NCBI GenBank assembly: GCA_025451535.1
Contig: JANWKE010000069.1
Span: forward strand, 1-49,298
Direction: 5' to 3'
Length of the DNA: 49,298 nucleotides
Origin: Verrucomicrobiia bacterium
GTDB taxonomy: Bacteria; Verrucomicrobiota; Verrucomicrobiia; Limisphaerales; UBA11358
The notes under the pieces are model-generated. The model saw only the letters and a list, made by a program, of their open reading frames with translations. It made no database searches and was not told the DNA's origin. The stretch's first letter is position 1, and each line of letters starts with the position of its first letter. The position numbers and the translations under genes were made by a program. This document shows, piece by piece, positions 17,901-26,310 of this stretch.

Positions 17901-17954
17901 GGACGAGGCACCAAGGTCATCTTCAGCATGCCGCTCAAAACGGTCGCCGCGTAG
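14910..17954 (+). CDS. Two-component sensor histidine kinase with beta-propeller sensor
   Basis: From ATG 14910 the protein has 1014 residues; the frame opens upstream at a TTG (14769) and an ATG (14826), but these lie in or just past the operator/promoter, so 14910 is preferred. Layout: signal/anchor (WVILATAWWLAGNEFSASVS), then a long run of Reg_prop propeller repeats (LWVGT.GGGL, LWIGTFGGGL) to about residue 590. A Y_Y_Y domain follows at 680-752 (RFEFQYTGLSFVDPEKVQFK...NYIPPGNYSF), then one TM at about 758-778 and a HisKA_3 dimerisation domain with phospho-acceptor His811 in IAHDIHDDLGAHL. The protein ends with an HATPase_c domain (VEDNGCGFAPG, GNGLENIRRRL). It would sense a glycan fragment in the periplasm, as do related HTCS sensors, but has no receiver or output domain of its own; the NarL-type regulator at 25491 is the obvious partner. 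Confidence 0.9.
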   Translation: MLRRNPFVLCPAWVILATAWWLAGNEFSASVSASPNYFVRSWQAEQGLPQNKVTAIVQDHDGYLWVGTYSGLARFDGVRFTTFDENNTPALRSSRITSLFETADGVLWIGDESGQITQYKDGQFKTVEFHPAWSGGKIYDITSDGSGDVWLLNESGQLARVSDGRVLTPEAGSVAKLIDMARSTVGKIWVAREGRVSVLDQGRVHAPHVEWADSGAYPYVQGIGASRDGGLWVASDGRIRKWKDDQWVEDLGNAPWGGSPVTRLLETRNGVLAAGTADGGLFLMFPGLNEKPLHFDHASGFPSDWITSVYEDREGNLWVGTGGGGLVILRPNNIEAVSPPDQWQGRAVLSVCPGQEGALWIGTEGAGLYRLQDGNWTNFATAQGIRNTYVWSLAEDTEGRLWAGTWGGGLFMRNDDHFEYAPGMTNVNMPMPALLKARDGGLWIGTAIGLLRYEAGRTNWFSASDGQPLRDVRTVAEDNQGAVWFGMAGDGLACLKNHLIGQFRTTDGLSSDFIECLHFDKEGVLWIGTFGGGLDRLKNGHFAVINRKQGLPNSVIGDIEEDDRGFFWMSSHDGIIRVSEAELNRCADGAINEIHCQAYGINDGMPTIECSEGLQPAGCKTPDGRLWFPTSKGLVAVNPLDVETNLLPPPVQIETMQVDDRPVAQVTSGEPIKVPPGRHRFEFQYTGLSFVDPEKVQFKCRLNGFEPDWINTGTKRTYNYNYIPPGNYSFQVIACNNDGVWNENGASIAFSVQPYFWQTLWFRILAWVAIITASGGLVWFDTRRRMRRKLERLEWQRAVEHERARIAHDIHDDLGAHLTRISMLSESARAELDNPELAMAGLDQIYDTARGLTRAMDEIVWAVNPRHDTLEGLASYLEKFAQDLLAAAGIRCRLDMPMELPDWRLTADVRHNLFLAFKEALHNVVKHSGATETSIRLATGATSFELIVEDNGCGFAPGATRKTLLDDSIRLSTGNGLENIRRRLAEIHGICSIESVPGRGTKVIFSMPLKTVAA

Positions 17955-17979
17955 AAACTTCCTTTCAGGGCAAGCAGAT

Positions 17980-18026
17980 GTCGTGATTATTGACGACATT
18001 CGTTCCGCTAAAAATTGCGTTATCTT
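17980..18026 (+). promoter_or_regulatory. Locus dyad A with -10 box, promoter of the 18078 glycosidase
   Basis: Dyad GTCGTGATTATTGACGACAT (17980-17999) is followed by exactly 21 nt and TATCTT (18021-18026). Predicted transcription start is about 18033. A further half-site, ATGTCGTCAAT (18033-18043), the exact reverse complement of the right half, lies on the predicted start. The first 22 bases are identical to those of dyad B. Confidence 0.8.
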
Positions 18027-18077
18027 TGCACGATGTCGTCAATGCCCTGCCAACGTTTCTAACCACCGGGAAGTTCT

Positions 18078-20942
18078 ATGTCACACCTTTTTTTGAAGCA
18101 TCATTTTGGCGGCAAGTGGTTCCGCCACCTTTTTATGAAGGTATCAAGTATTACCTGCCCCCATAAACTCGCGAGATTTTTTTGCCTGGTTTCAATGCTA
18201 CTGCCGGTGGCTGGAACGGCTTGGGCGGCTTTGCCACCAGGATGGAGCGATGCGGACATTGGGTCGCCGGGTTTGGCCGGCGCGGCCACCTATATCAACG
18301 GCCTGTGGACCGTGACCGGCGGCGGCGCGGACATCTGGAATACCGCCGACCAGTTTAATTTCGCCAGCACCAACTACACCGGTGACGGCACGATGATTGT
18401 GCGCGTGATCAATTTGCAGAACAGCGATCCGGGTTCGGGCTGGTCGAAAGCCGGACTCATGTTCCGTAATGACAGCACGGCGGGTTCGGTCAACGTGAGC
18501 ATCGTCGCCACGGCGACTCAGGGAGTCAGTTTCCAATGGCGGAGCACGGCTGGAGGCTCCAGTTCTTTCAGCCAGCAGAGCGGAGTCACTGCGCCGGTTT
18601 GGTTGAAATTGGTCCGTTCCAGCGGGAACTTCACCGGCTATTACAGCACGGATGGCAGCAACTGGGTGCAGGTCAGCAGCCAGACGGTGACCATGAACAA
18701 CACTGTCATGGCTGGGCTCGATGTGACCGCTCACAATAACTCGGTGCTGAACACCGCCACGTTCACAAACTTCAGCCTGGGCTTTGTCGCCACGCCGCCG
18801 GTCAATGTTCTCATTAATGCGACCAATGTAATTAACACGGTGCCGACCAATGCTTTCGGAATCTTCATGGCCGTCTGGGACACGTGGGGGGGCAGTACGC
18901 CTGCCCAGCTCAAGCAGGCGGGCGTCACGGCCATGCGCTATCCGGGCGGTGGCTATGCGGATAATTACCATTGGAGCTCATATCTCATGACCCCGTTCGA
19001 TGGCCAGGCCGGCAACTTAGGCTACCTGTCAGGGGGTACGGACATGGGACATTTTATCCAACTGATGTCCAACGCGCAGGCGCAGGCGGTGATCTCGGTT
19101 GATTGGGGCTCCGGTTTTTTATGGAACTCGAATAAGACGGCGATGGCCATTCCCAGCACGAACGGCTCGCCGCAGGAAGCCGCCGCCTGGGTGGCCTACG
19201 CCAACGCCAGCACCAACATCTATGGCACCACGAATGATGTCACCATTGGTGTGGATGCCGAGGGCAATGACTGGCAAACGGCGGGTTATTGGGCAATGAT
19301 ACGCGCCGCCAGCCCGCTGGCCCCAAACGACGGCTACAATTTTCTACGCATCAATCACCCCGCGCCCGTCCACATCCAATATTGGGAGGTCGGCAACGAA
19401 CCTTACGGTAACGCCTATTATAGCACCGGCACCGACGGTTATGAGTGTGATTACGCCGTTCCCTTCCCCTACACCAGCTATCCCCGTTACGGCAACGCGC
19501 TCCTCTCTCCGGCGGCTTATGGTCAGGCGGTCAAGGCATTTGCGATAGCCATGAAAGCGGTTGATCCCACCATCAAGGTGGGGGCCTATTCCAGCACGCC
19601 GCCGGGCGACTACAGTTGGGACTACATCAACGGCGTCAACAACGGCCAGCATTGGACCCCGCAAGTATTGGCGCAATGCGGCAGCAATATAGATTTTGTC
19701 ATTGTCCACTGGTATCCTAACTTTTCAGACAACGTCGGCAGCAGCCTTTTGTCGGAAGCGGGCTCGATCATCCCGGTGATGATCAACGGCACCGGCGCCT
19801 ACCCCCACACGGGAACGAATTCGGGCTTGGAAGATTGGATCACCAATTACTGCCCCAACCCCGCCAACGTCCAGATTCTCGTCACCGAGTTTGGTGCCGA
19901 CAACTACCCCTATCTGGTCAATGGCACCAATGGGATGCCGATTCTCGGGCCGGTCGAGGCGCTATTCGCGGCGGATTGTTATTCCACCTGGCTGAACTAC
20001 CCTGCCTTTGCCAATGCGGACTGGCTGGATTTCGACGCGAATTCATTTCTCGGGAGCGGCAATGGCCCGGTGGTTTATGCCATGCAAATGCTGCGGCACC
20101 TGTGCAATCCCGGCGATGCCTTTGTCAAAGCGACCTCGGACATCAGCAACTTGCGGGTGCAGGGGGTCGTGCGGCAGGATGGCAACCTGGGAATCCTGCT
20201 GATCAATGAAAGTATGAACAGCAGCCAAACGGTGAACGTGACGGTCACAAATGCAAACCTGAACACCACCGGCACCATCTATCAGTTTGGAACCAACAAT
20301 TGGACCAGCTTTAATGAAGTGCCGGCGACGGGGCTTGGCAGCAACAGCATTTCGGGTGTCGGCAGTACGTTCAGTGTCACCCTGCCCGCCTACACGATGG
20401 ACGTGCTGGTGATTCCGGTTTTGGGCAACACGCCGCCGGTGCTGGCGGCGATTTCCAATTACACCGTGAACGCGGGCCAGACGGTTGGCTTTACCGTCAG
20501 CGCCACGGACAGCAACCAGCCGCCACCGACCCTGACCTTCAGCCTGTTGAGCGCCCCGACCAACGCAACTTTGGATCCCAACAGCGGCGCCTTCTCGTTC
20601 CGGCCATTGGCCACCCAGGCGAATTCAATCAATCCGATCAGCCTGAAGGTGACCGACAGCGGGACTCCGCCGTTGAGCGCCACGCAAAGTTTCACGGTCA
20701 CGGTCAATCCGCTGACGCAGCCGCAATTCTCGTCAGCAGGCTGGAGCAACGGACAATTCGTCCTGCAGGTCAGCGGCCAGGCCGGGCCGGATTATGCGGT
20801 ATTGGGTTCAACCAATTTGATGAACTGGAGCGTTTTGTTTGAAACCAATTCACCGCCCATGCCGTTTGTGTGGGTGGAGACCAACGCCGCCACGTTGCCG
20901 GCGCAATTTTATCGCATCCAGGCCGGCCCGCCGCTGCCGTGA
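18078..20942 (+). CDS. Secreted clan GH-A glycosidase (GH51/GH39/GH44-like), multidomain
   Basis: This 954-residue protein starts at ATG 18078 with GGGAAG 4 nt upstream; a later ATG (18135) would trim a long N-region of the signal peptide. Residues about 50-230 form a LamG/DUF1349-like beta-sandwich (ADIWNTADQF, WSKAGLMFRND). The catalytic barrel follows, with RYPGGGYADNYHW, acid/base Glu441 in YWEVGNEPYG and nucleophile Glu604 in LVTEFGAD. RYPGG-YADNYHW recalls GH51 alpha-L-arabinofuranosidases, but the nucleophile motif differs from the usual one, so the family stays open; arabinofuranosidase or endo-glucanase activity would both fit. Then come a cadherin-like Ig domain (ISNYTVNAGQTVGF) and the tail ending FYRIQAGPPLP, shared with both GH5 genes. 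A pilin relic follows. Confidence 0.8.
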   Translation: MSHLFLKHHFGGKWFRHLFMKVSSITCPHKLARFFCLVSMLLPVAGTAWAALPPGWSDADIGSPGLAGAATYINGLWTVTGGGADIWNTADQFNFASTNYTGDGTMIVRVINLQNSDPGSGWSKAGLMFRNDSTAGSVNVSIVATATQGVSFQWRSTAGGSSSFSQQSGVTAPVWLKLVRSSGNFTGYYSTDGSNWVQVSSQTVTMNNTVMAGLDVTAHNNSVLNTATFTNFSLGFVATPPVNVLINATNVINTVPTNAFGIFMAVWDTWGGSTPAQLKQAGVTAMRYPGGGYADNYHWSSYLMTPFDGQAGNLGYLSGGTDMGHFIQLMSNAQAQAVISVDWGSGFLWNSNKTAMAIPSTNGSPQEAAAWVAYANASTNIYGTTNDVTIGVDAEGNDWQTAGYWAMIRAASPLAPNDGYNFLRINHPAPVHIQYWEVGNEPYGNAYYSTGTDGYECDYAVPFPYTSYPRYGNALLSPAAYGQAVKAFAIAMKAVDPTIKVGAYSSTPPGDYSWDYINGVNNGQHWTPQVLAQCGSNIDFVIVHWYPNFSDNVGSSLLSEAGSIIPVMINGTGAYPHTGTNSGLEDWITNYCPNPANVQILVTEFGADNYPYLVNGTNGMPILGPVEALFAADCYSTWLNYPAFANADWLDFDANSFLGSGNGPVVYAMQMLRHLCNPGDAFVKATSDISNLRVQGVVRQDGNLGILLINESMNSSQTVNVTVTNANLNTTGTIYQFGTNNWTSFNEVPATGLGSNSISGVGSTFSVTLPAYTMDVLVIPVLGNTPPVLAAISNYTVNAGQTVGFTVSATDSNQPPPTLTFSLLSAPTNATLDPNSGAFSFRPLATQANSINPISLKVTDSGTPPLSATQSFTVTVNPLTQPQFSSAGWSNGQFVLQVSGQAGPDYAVLGSTNLMNWSVLFETNSPPMPFVWVETNAATLPAQFYRIQAGPPLP

Positions 20943-20998
20943 CTCAACGGCAGGCCGTTCAAACGCAGCCAACGAAGACAGCTCCTGAAACCAAATGG

Positions 20999-21154
20999 AT
21001 GGAAAAGTCGAACTTCGAGGGCCAAGCCTTCACGCTCCACGAACTTCTGGCCGTCATGGCCATCGGCGCTCATTTCAACTTTCGGAAATTTGGATGTCTT
21101 TCGGCCTTCGGGTTTCGGATTACGGATTTCAGCCTGCTCTGTCGTGATTATTGA
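20999..21154 (+). pseudogene. Relic of a prepilin-like gene
   Basis: The frame reads MEKSNFEGQAFTLHELLA and continues VMAIGAHF before losing all similarity. This is a damaged copy of the prepilin cleavage/methylation motif seen intact in the locus ([15 protein letters not shown]): Ile-to-His, Val-to-Ala and Ile-to-Met/Gly changes are visible. It starts 56 nt after the upstream glycosidase, the same relation as in the other enzyme-pilin units. Its end overlaps dyad B, so the rest of the gene was lost. Confidence 0.7.
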
Positions 21155-21187
21155 CGACATTCATGGAGCTGAAAATGGGGGTATTCT
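21141..21187 (+). promoter_or_regulatory. Locus dyad B with -10 box, promoter of GH5-pilin-pilin unit
   Basis: Dyad GTCGTGATTATTGACGACAT (21141-21160) is followed by exactly 21 nt and TATTCT (21182-21187). Predicted start is about 21194, some 80 nt before the GH5 ATG. Confidence 0.8.
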
Positions 21188-21272
21188 TATCGGATGTCAT
21201 TAATGAGAAACTGTCATTTCTCAACTGCTGCTTTTGGAACGAAAAGCGGGTGTGGGAATTGAAAGCAGAAAA

Positions 21273-22703
21273 ATGAATGGTCAATGGAATAAATTAAATG
21301 CTTCACTTATTGCGGTCGCGTGTCTGCTGACGCTTCCGTTGTGCGCGTCCGCGCAGTTGCCATCGCCGGCCTATGGGTGGAATCTCGGAAACACGATGGA
21401 GCCGCCCTGTGGCGTGGGCTGCTGGGGCCCGCCGCCAACCCAGGCGCTGATCAACGCGGTCGCAAACGCCGGGTTCAACACCATCCGTATCCCCTGCGCG
21501 TGGGACAGTCACGCCAACCAGTCCACGTACCAGATTGATCCCACCTATATGGCGCAGGTCAAACAGGTGGTTGACTGGTGCGTCGCTGACAACCTGTACG
21601 TCATTATCAACGACCACTGGGATGATGGCTGGCTGGAAAATAATATTGGGACATCTGTGGACCCGACGATTAACGCGAAGATGAACTCGTACTGGTCACA
21701 GATCGCGACCACCTTTGCTGGTTACAACAACCACTTGCTGTTTGCGGGTGCGAATGAACCAAACGCCAGTACTGCCGCACAGGTGTCCACGTTGACGGCT
21801 TACTACAACACTTTCATCAGCGCGGTTCGCAACACGGGCGGCAACAACACCTCTCGCTGGCTGGTGGTCCAGGGGCCAAGCACCGATATCGACACAACCT
21901 ATAACTTGATGAATACCTTGCCCACGGACCCGACGCCTGGTCGCCTGATGGTCGAAGTACACTATTATACCCCGTGGAACTTTTGCGGGCTGACCAGCGA
22001 TCAGTCCTGGGGGAATATGTTCTACTTTTGGGGCCAGGCTTATCATTCCACCTCCGATCCCTCTCGCAACGCCACCTGGGGCGAAGAAGCTTATTTGGAC
22101 GCGGAATTCCAGAAGATGACCGACAAGTTCGTAAGCCAGGGAATCCCCGTGATGATTGGCGAGTTCGGGGCTATGAAGCGCACGAGTCTTTCTGAACCGG
22201 AACTTGACTTGCATCTCGCTTCGAGGACCTATTTCCATAAGTACGTCGCCGATTCCGCCCGCCGCCACGGGATCAGTCCCTTCTACTGGGACACCCCCGG
22301 GGGGGGGCAATTGTTCGACTGGAACACAGGTGCGGTCAGTGACCCGGACAACCTGGCTGCATTGACGGGAGGCCCGGCGCTGCCGCCCCCGGGCAGCGGT
22401 CCGCCGCCCGTGCCGCTTCCCTGGATGACGCAGGACATAGGCACGGTGGGACTCTCGGGCACCGCGGGTTTCACCAACAATGTGTTTACGCTGGTCGGGG
22501 CCGGAGGGGACATTCAAGGCACGGCCGATGCGTTCCGCTATGTCTATGTGACCGCGACGGGAGATTGCACCATCATTGCCCGCGTGGTCTCCGTGCAGAA
22601 CATTAACTCGTGGTCCAAAGCCGGTGTCATGATCCGCGCGAGCCTGGATCCCGGCGCGGCCAACGCCTTTGCTGCCGTGACTCCGGGCAATGGCGTGACC
22701 TAG
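21273..22703 (+). CDS. GH5 endo-glucanase/xyloglucanase, ended by an in-frame amber codon
   Basis: From ATG 21273 there are 476 residues before TAG (22701-22703). Signal peptide MNGQWNKLNASLIAVACLL ends ASAQ. The GH5 barrel spans about residues 30-370: YGWNLGNTMEP, HWDDGWLENN, acid/base Glu162 in GANEPN, and nucleophile Glu297 in MIGEFGA. A Pro/Gly linker leads into a LamG/DUF1349-like domain (DIGTVGLSGTAGF... WSKAGVMIRA), which is cut halfway by the stop. The reading frame continues without break to 23483, giving the domains expected from the 18078 and 38375 genes. The catalytic part is complete, so the short product could be active. Upstream of two pilin genes in one unit under dyad B. Confidence 0.88.
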   Translation: MNGQWNKLNASLIAVACLLTLPLCASAQLPSPAYGWNLGNTMEPPCGVGCWGPPPTQALINAVANAGFNTIRIPCAWDSHANQSTYQIDPTYMAQVKQVVDWCVADNLYVIINDHWDDGWLENNIGTSVDPTINAKMNSYWSQIATTFAGYNNHLLFAGANEPNASTAAQVSTLTAYYNTFISAVRNTGGNNTSRWLVVQGPSTDIDTTYNLMNTLPTDPTPGRLMVEVHYYTPWNFCGLTSDQSWGNMFYFWGQAYHSTSDPSRNATWGEEAYLDAEFQKMTDKFVSQGIPVMIGEFGAMKRTSLSEPELDLHLASRTYFHKYVADSARRHGISPFYWDTPGGGQLFDWNTGAVSDPDNLAALTGGPALPPPGSGPPPVPLPWMTQDIGTVGLSGTAGFTNNVFTLVGAGGDIQGTADAFRYVYVTATGDCTIIARVVSVQNINSWSKAGVMIRASLDPGAANAFAAVTPGNGVT

Positions 22704-23483
22704 CAATACCGTTCGAGCACCAACGGCAGCACCAGTTGGAACAACACAACCGGCCTGAGCGCACCCTGCTGGGTCATGCTGGTGCGGAGCGGAAGTGCCT
22801 TCACTGGATATCGTTCCTCCGATGGCACGAACTGGACGCAGCAAGGAACCACGAACATTACCATGTCGTCCAACGTGTACGTTGGTTTGGCCCTGACCAG
22901 TCACAACAGTTCGAGCCTCGGTACCGCCACATTTGACAACGTAACGGTCCCCGGCTGGCCGGCTTCAACTCCGCCGGTGCTGGCGGCTATTTCCAATTAC
23001 ACCGTGAACGTCGGCCAGACGGTGGCCTTCACCGCCAGTGCCACGGACACCAACCAGCCGCCGCCGACACTGACATTCAACCTGTTGACGGCGCCGACCA
23101 ATGCGACTTTAACTGCGACCACAGGTGCCTTTTCGTGGCGGCCGTTGGTTACACAGGCCAATTCGACGAACAAATTCACGCTGAAAGTCTCGGACAACGG
23201 CACGCCCAGCCTGAGCGCGACACAGAGTTTCATGGTGGCGGTGAATCCCCTGACAGCGCCATTGCTGACGCCGACGAACTGGAATAACGGGCAACTGACG
23301 CTTCAAGTCAGCGGCGAATCCGGCCCGGATTACGCGGTGTTGGGCTCAACCAATCTGATTGACTGGGTCACATTATTTACAACCAATTCGCCGCCGATGC
23401 CGTTTAATTGGGTTGTCACAACTAATACCGCTGCGTTACCGATGCAATTTTATCGCATAAAAGTCGGCCCACCGTTGCCGTGA
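22704..23483 (+). pseudogene. Distal part of the GH5 gene beyond the amber codon
   Basis: In the same frame as the GH5 gene, directly after TAG, the sequence reads QYRSSTNGSTSWNN and completes the beta-sandwich. It then has a cadherin-like domain (AAISNYTVNVGQTVAF) and the common tail ending [11 protein letters not shown]. In the homologous domain of the 18078 protein the equivalent stretch is GVSFQWRS, here GVT-stop-QYRS. It is either expressed by readthrough or suppression, or decaying, or the stop is a sequence error. The frame is otherwise undamaged over 260 codons. Confidence 0.85.
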
Positions 23484-23524
23484 TGGCTTGGCTCCAACGG
23501 CGTGGACGAGATGAACGAACAGTT

Positions 23525-24403
23525 ATGAAACCGAACAGTTTGACAAATGAAAGGCCAGACAAAACCGCCTTTACCTTGATCGAGCTGCTGGTCGTCATCG
23601 CCATTATCGCCGTTCTGGCCGCGATGCTCCTGCCGGCGTTGGGTGCGGCCAAATTGAGGTCATGGACCGTCACTTGCGCGTCCAACCTCCACCAGATTGA
23701 CTTGGCCGGACTTATGTACATGAACGACAATAATTCATGCATCACCTACGCCGAAGGAGACAACATCGCCGGTACTCAGTATCAATATAATTGGATGACA
23801 ACGCTGATAGACAATATCGGACATAATGCATCGGTTCGGCTATGTCCGGCGGCCAAGCAACCTCTCCCGAATGCCAATCCCCCACCACTCTGGGGAGGGG
23901 ACGTTTCTCATTGCTGGGTGACCAGGCAGCCGGTCGTTGTGACAAACGAAGGCAGCTATGCCCTCAACGGCTGGCTTTATGATCCTGGCAGTTTAATGGC
24001 GGCCCTCGGAAACAATCGTTTTCCCGGTTACTCGACCGGCAGCGGACCGCGGGGAGCACAGGCGTTGTACGGCAGTCCTTTTGGGAAGCCTGGCAGGGTC
24101 CAGCATCCGTCTTATACTCCTTTTTTTGCAGACGGCTGGTGGCCGGATACGTGGCCTTGTGCCGGGCAAACCGTGAGCGGCGGAAACCTCGGAGGCCAGT
24201 CCTTCGAGATCGACGTGCTCCTCCTGGCGCGCCATGGTGGAAGTCCGCCCTATTCCCCGCCAATGAAATCGCCGTTGAACAACATCCCCAACGGAATCAA
24301 TGTCGCCTTTGTGGACGGCCATGTGAAATGGCAGAAACTCGGCGACCTCCTCAACCTGGACATCTGGAATGTTGGATGGTTTCCGCCAAATCCAGCCCAG
24401 TAA
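23525..24403 (+). CDS. Prepilin-like protein (H-X9-DG type), tandem copy 1
   Basis: From ATG 23525 the protein has 292 residues. A short basic leader precedes the class III prepilin motif [20 protein letters not shown], then helix [20 protein letters not shown] and a globular domain. Near the end is [20 protein letters not shown], the C-terminal H-X9-DG signature of the DUF1559-related pilin family common in Planctomycetes and Verrucomicrobia. It should be processed by prepilin peptidase and assembled in a pilus or pseudopilus. It follows the GH5 frame by 41 nt. DVSHCWV and [11 protein letters not shown] are shared with the next gene. Confidence 0.88.
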   Translation: MKPNSLTNERPDKTAFTLIELLVVIAIIAVLAAMLLPALGAAKLRSWTVTCASNLHQIDLAGLMYMNDNNSCITYAEGDNIAGTQYQYNWMTTLIDNIGHNASVRLCPAAKQPLPNANPPPLWGGDVSHCWVTRQPVVVTNEGSYALNGWLYDPGSLMAALGNNRFPGYSTGSGPRGAQALYGSPFGKPGRVQHPSYTPFFADGWWPDTWPCAGQTVSGGNLGGQSFEIDVLLLARHGGSPPYSPPMKSPLNNIPNGINVAFVDGHVKWQKLGDLLNLDIWNVGWFPPNPAQ

Positions 24404-24425
24404 CTGAAGATACTACAAAAAATAA

Positions 24426-25334
<909 letters not shown>

Positions 25335-25396
25335 TGAACGAAGCTTCGCGACCACGAACACGACTTGGCACGGGTGATGTCCCGTTTCCAGAGGGA

Positions 25397-25438
25397 CGCC
25401 TCGCGCTGCGAGGCGTGTCCGGTCGCGGCGCGACCGGA
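25397..25438. repeat. Two adjacent perfect GC-rich hairpins (REP-like or terminator)
   Basis: CGCCTCGC-GCT-GCGAGGCG (25397-25415) is directly followed by TCCGGTCGC-GGC-GCGACCGGA (25418-25438). Both are perfect stems of 8 and 9 bp with 3-nt loops. No T-run follows. They separate the pilin genes from the response regulator and may insulate it or be a dispersed palindromic element. Confidence 0.6.
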
Positions 25439-25490
25439 TCCTGCGATTTGAACCTGCAGACATAAATTGCGATTAGCCACAATTTGAATT

Positions 25491-26198
25491 ATGGTAGAAG
25501 AACTTAAAAGCATTGACGAAGTGAGCATCACGGTTTCCATCGTTGAAGACGATGCCCCGGCGAGGGGCATGCTTGCCAACTGGATTCACCGGGCGTCGGG
25601 TTTCCGGTGCGCGGGCCGATACAGCAGCGCAGAGGCCGCTTTGGCCGCCCTGCCCGCCGAAAAGCCGGCGGTGGTTTTGATGGACATCAACTTGCCGGGC
25701 ATTAGTGGCATCGAATGTGTGCGCCAGCTCAAACCAATGCTGCCGAACACACAGTTTGTAATGCTCACCGTCTATGAAGACGCCGATCATATTTTCAATG
25801 CGCTGGCTGTTGGCGCCAGCGGTTATTTATTGAAGCGGGTGTCCCGCGGGGAATTATTGGAAGCCCTCCTGGACGTTCATGCCGGCGGTTCGCCCATGAG
25901 CAGCAATATTGCGCGTAAAGTCGTTCAATCGTTTCTAAGACCGGCCCTGCAATCTTCTGAAGCGGTGGAACTTTCTCCCCGCGAACGGGAGGTTTTGGAA
26001 TTGCTGGCCCGGGGTTATCTCTACAAGGAAATAGCTGAATCGCTCCGAATCAGCATTCCGACCGTAAATACCTACATCCGACGAATTTACGAAAAATTGC
26101 ATGTCCGCTCCCGTTCCCAGGCTGTAGCTAAATTTACCCATGTTCCGGGTGTCGCTGAGGCCGGGGCGGCGCGAGGTACCCCTGAAAAACGGTCATAA
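25491..26198 (+). CDS. NarL/FixJ-family response regulator, likely activator of the locus
   Basis: This 235-residue protein has a receiver domain at about 11-130: acidic VEDD, phospho-acceptor Asp65 in VLMDINLPGISG, switch residue Thr in MLTVYED, and Lys in YLLKRVS. A LuxR-type HTH follows at about 160-215 (LSPREREVLELLARGYLYKE, IAESLRISIPTVNTYIRRIY). It lies inside the glycan locus 7.5 kb from the only sensor kinase, whose HisKA_3 core is the type that pairs with NarL regulators. Dimeric HTH proteins of this class bind short dyads, so it is the best candidate for the twelve GTCRT-N8-AYGAC sites. No such site precedes its own gene, suggesting constitutive or separate control. Confidence 0.92.
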   Translation: MVEELKSIDEVSITVSIVEDDAPARGMLANWIHRASGFRCAGRYSSAEAALAALPAEKPAVVLMDINLPGISGIECVRQLKPMLPNTQFVMLTVYEDADHIFNALAVGASGYLLKRVSRGELLEALLDVHAGGSPMSSNIARKVVQSFLRPALQSSEAVELSPREREVLELLARGYLYKEIAESLRISIPTVNTYIRRIYEKLHVRSRSQAVAKFTHVPGVAEAGAARGTPEKRS

Positions 26199-26208
26199 TT
26201 GAGGGCTT

Positions 26209-26255
26209 GTCGTTACTTTTCATGACATGACTGGAAACGCCTGATGGAGTATCCT
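26209..26255 (+). promoter_or_regulatory. Locus dyad I with -10 box, promoter of PEP-CTERM gene
   Basis: Dyad GTCGTTACTTTTCATGACAT (26209-26228) is followed by exactly 21 nt and TATCCT (26250-26255). Predicted start is about 26262, leaving a leader of about 49 nt before ATG 26311. Confidence 0.78.
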
Positions 26256-26310
26256 CCAGCCAGCGAAAGCAATCAGCCTAAACCAACAAAAAAACGTAAG
26301 TCTTATCTGT

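Noticed and set aside
25340-25380. GACTT...GATGTC inverted arrangement upstream of the response regulator as a dyad copy
   Set aside because: The half-sites are in the wrong order and spacing and no -10 box is at the proper distance.
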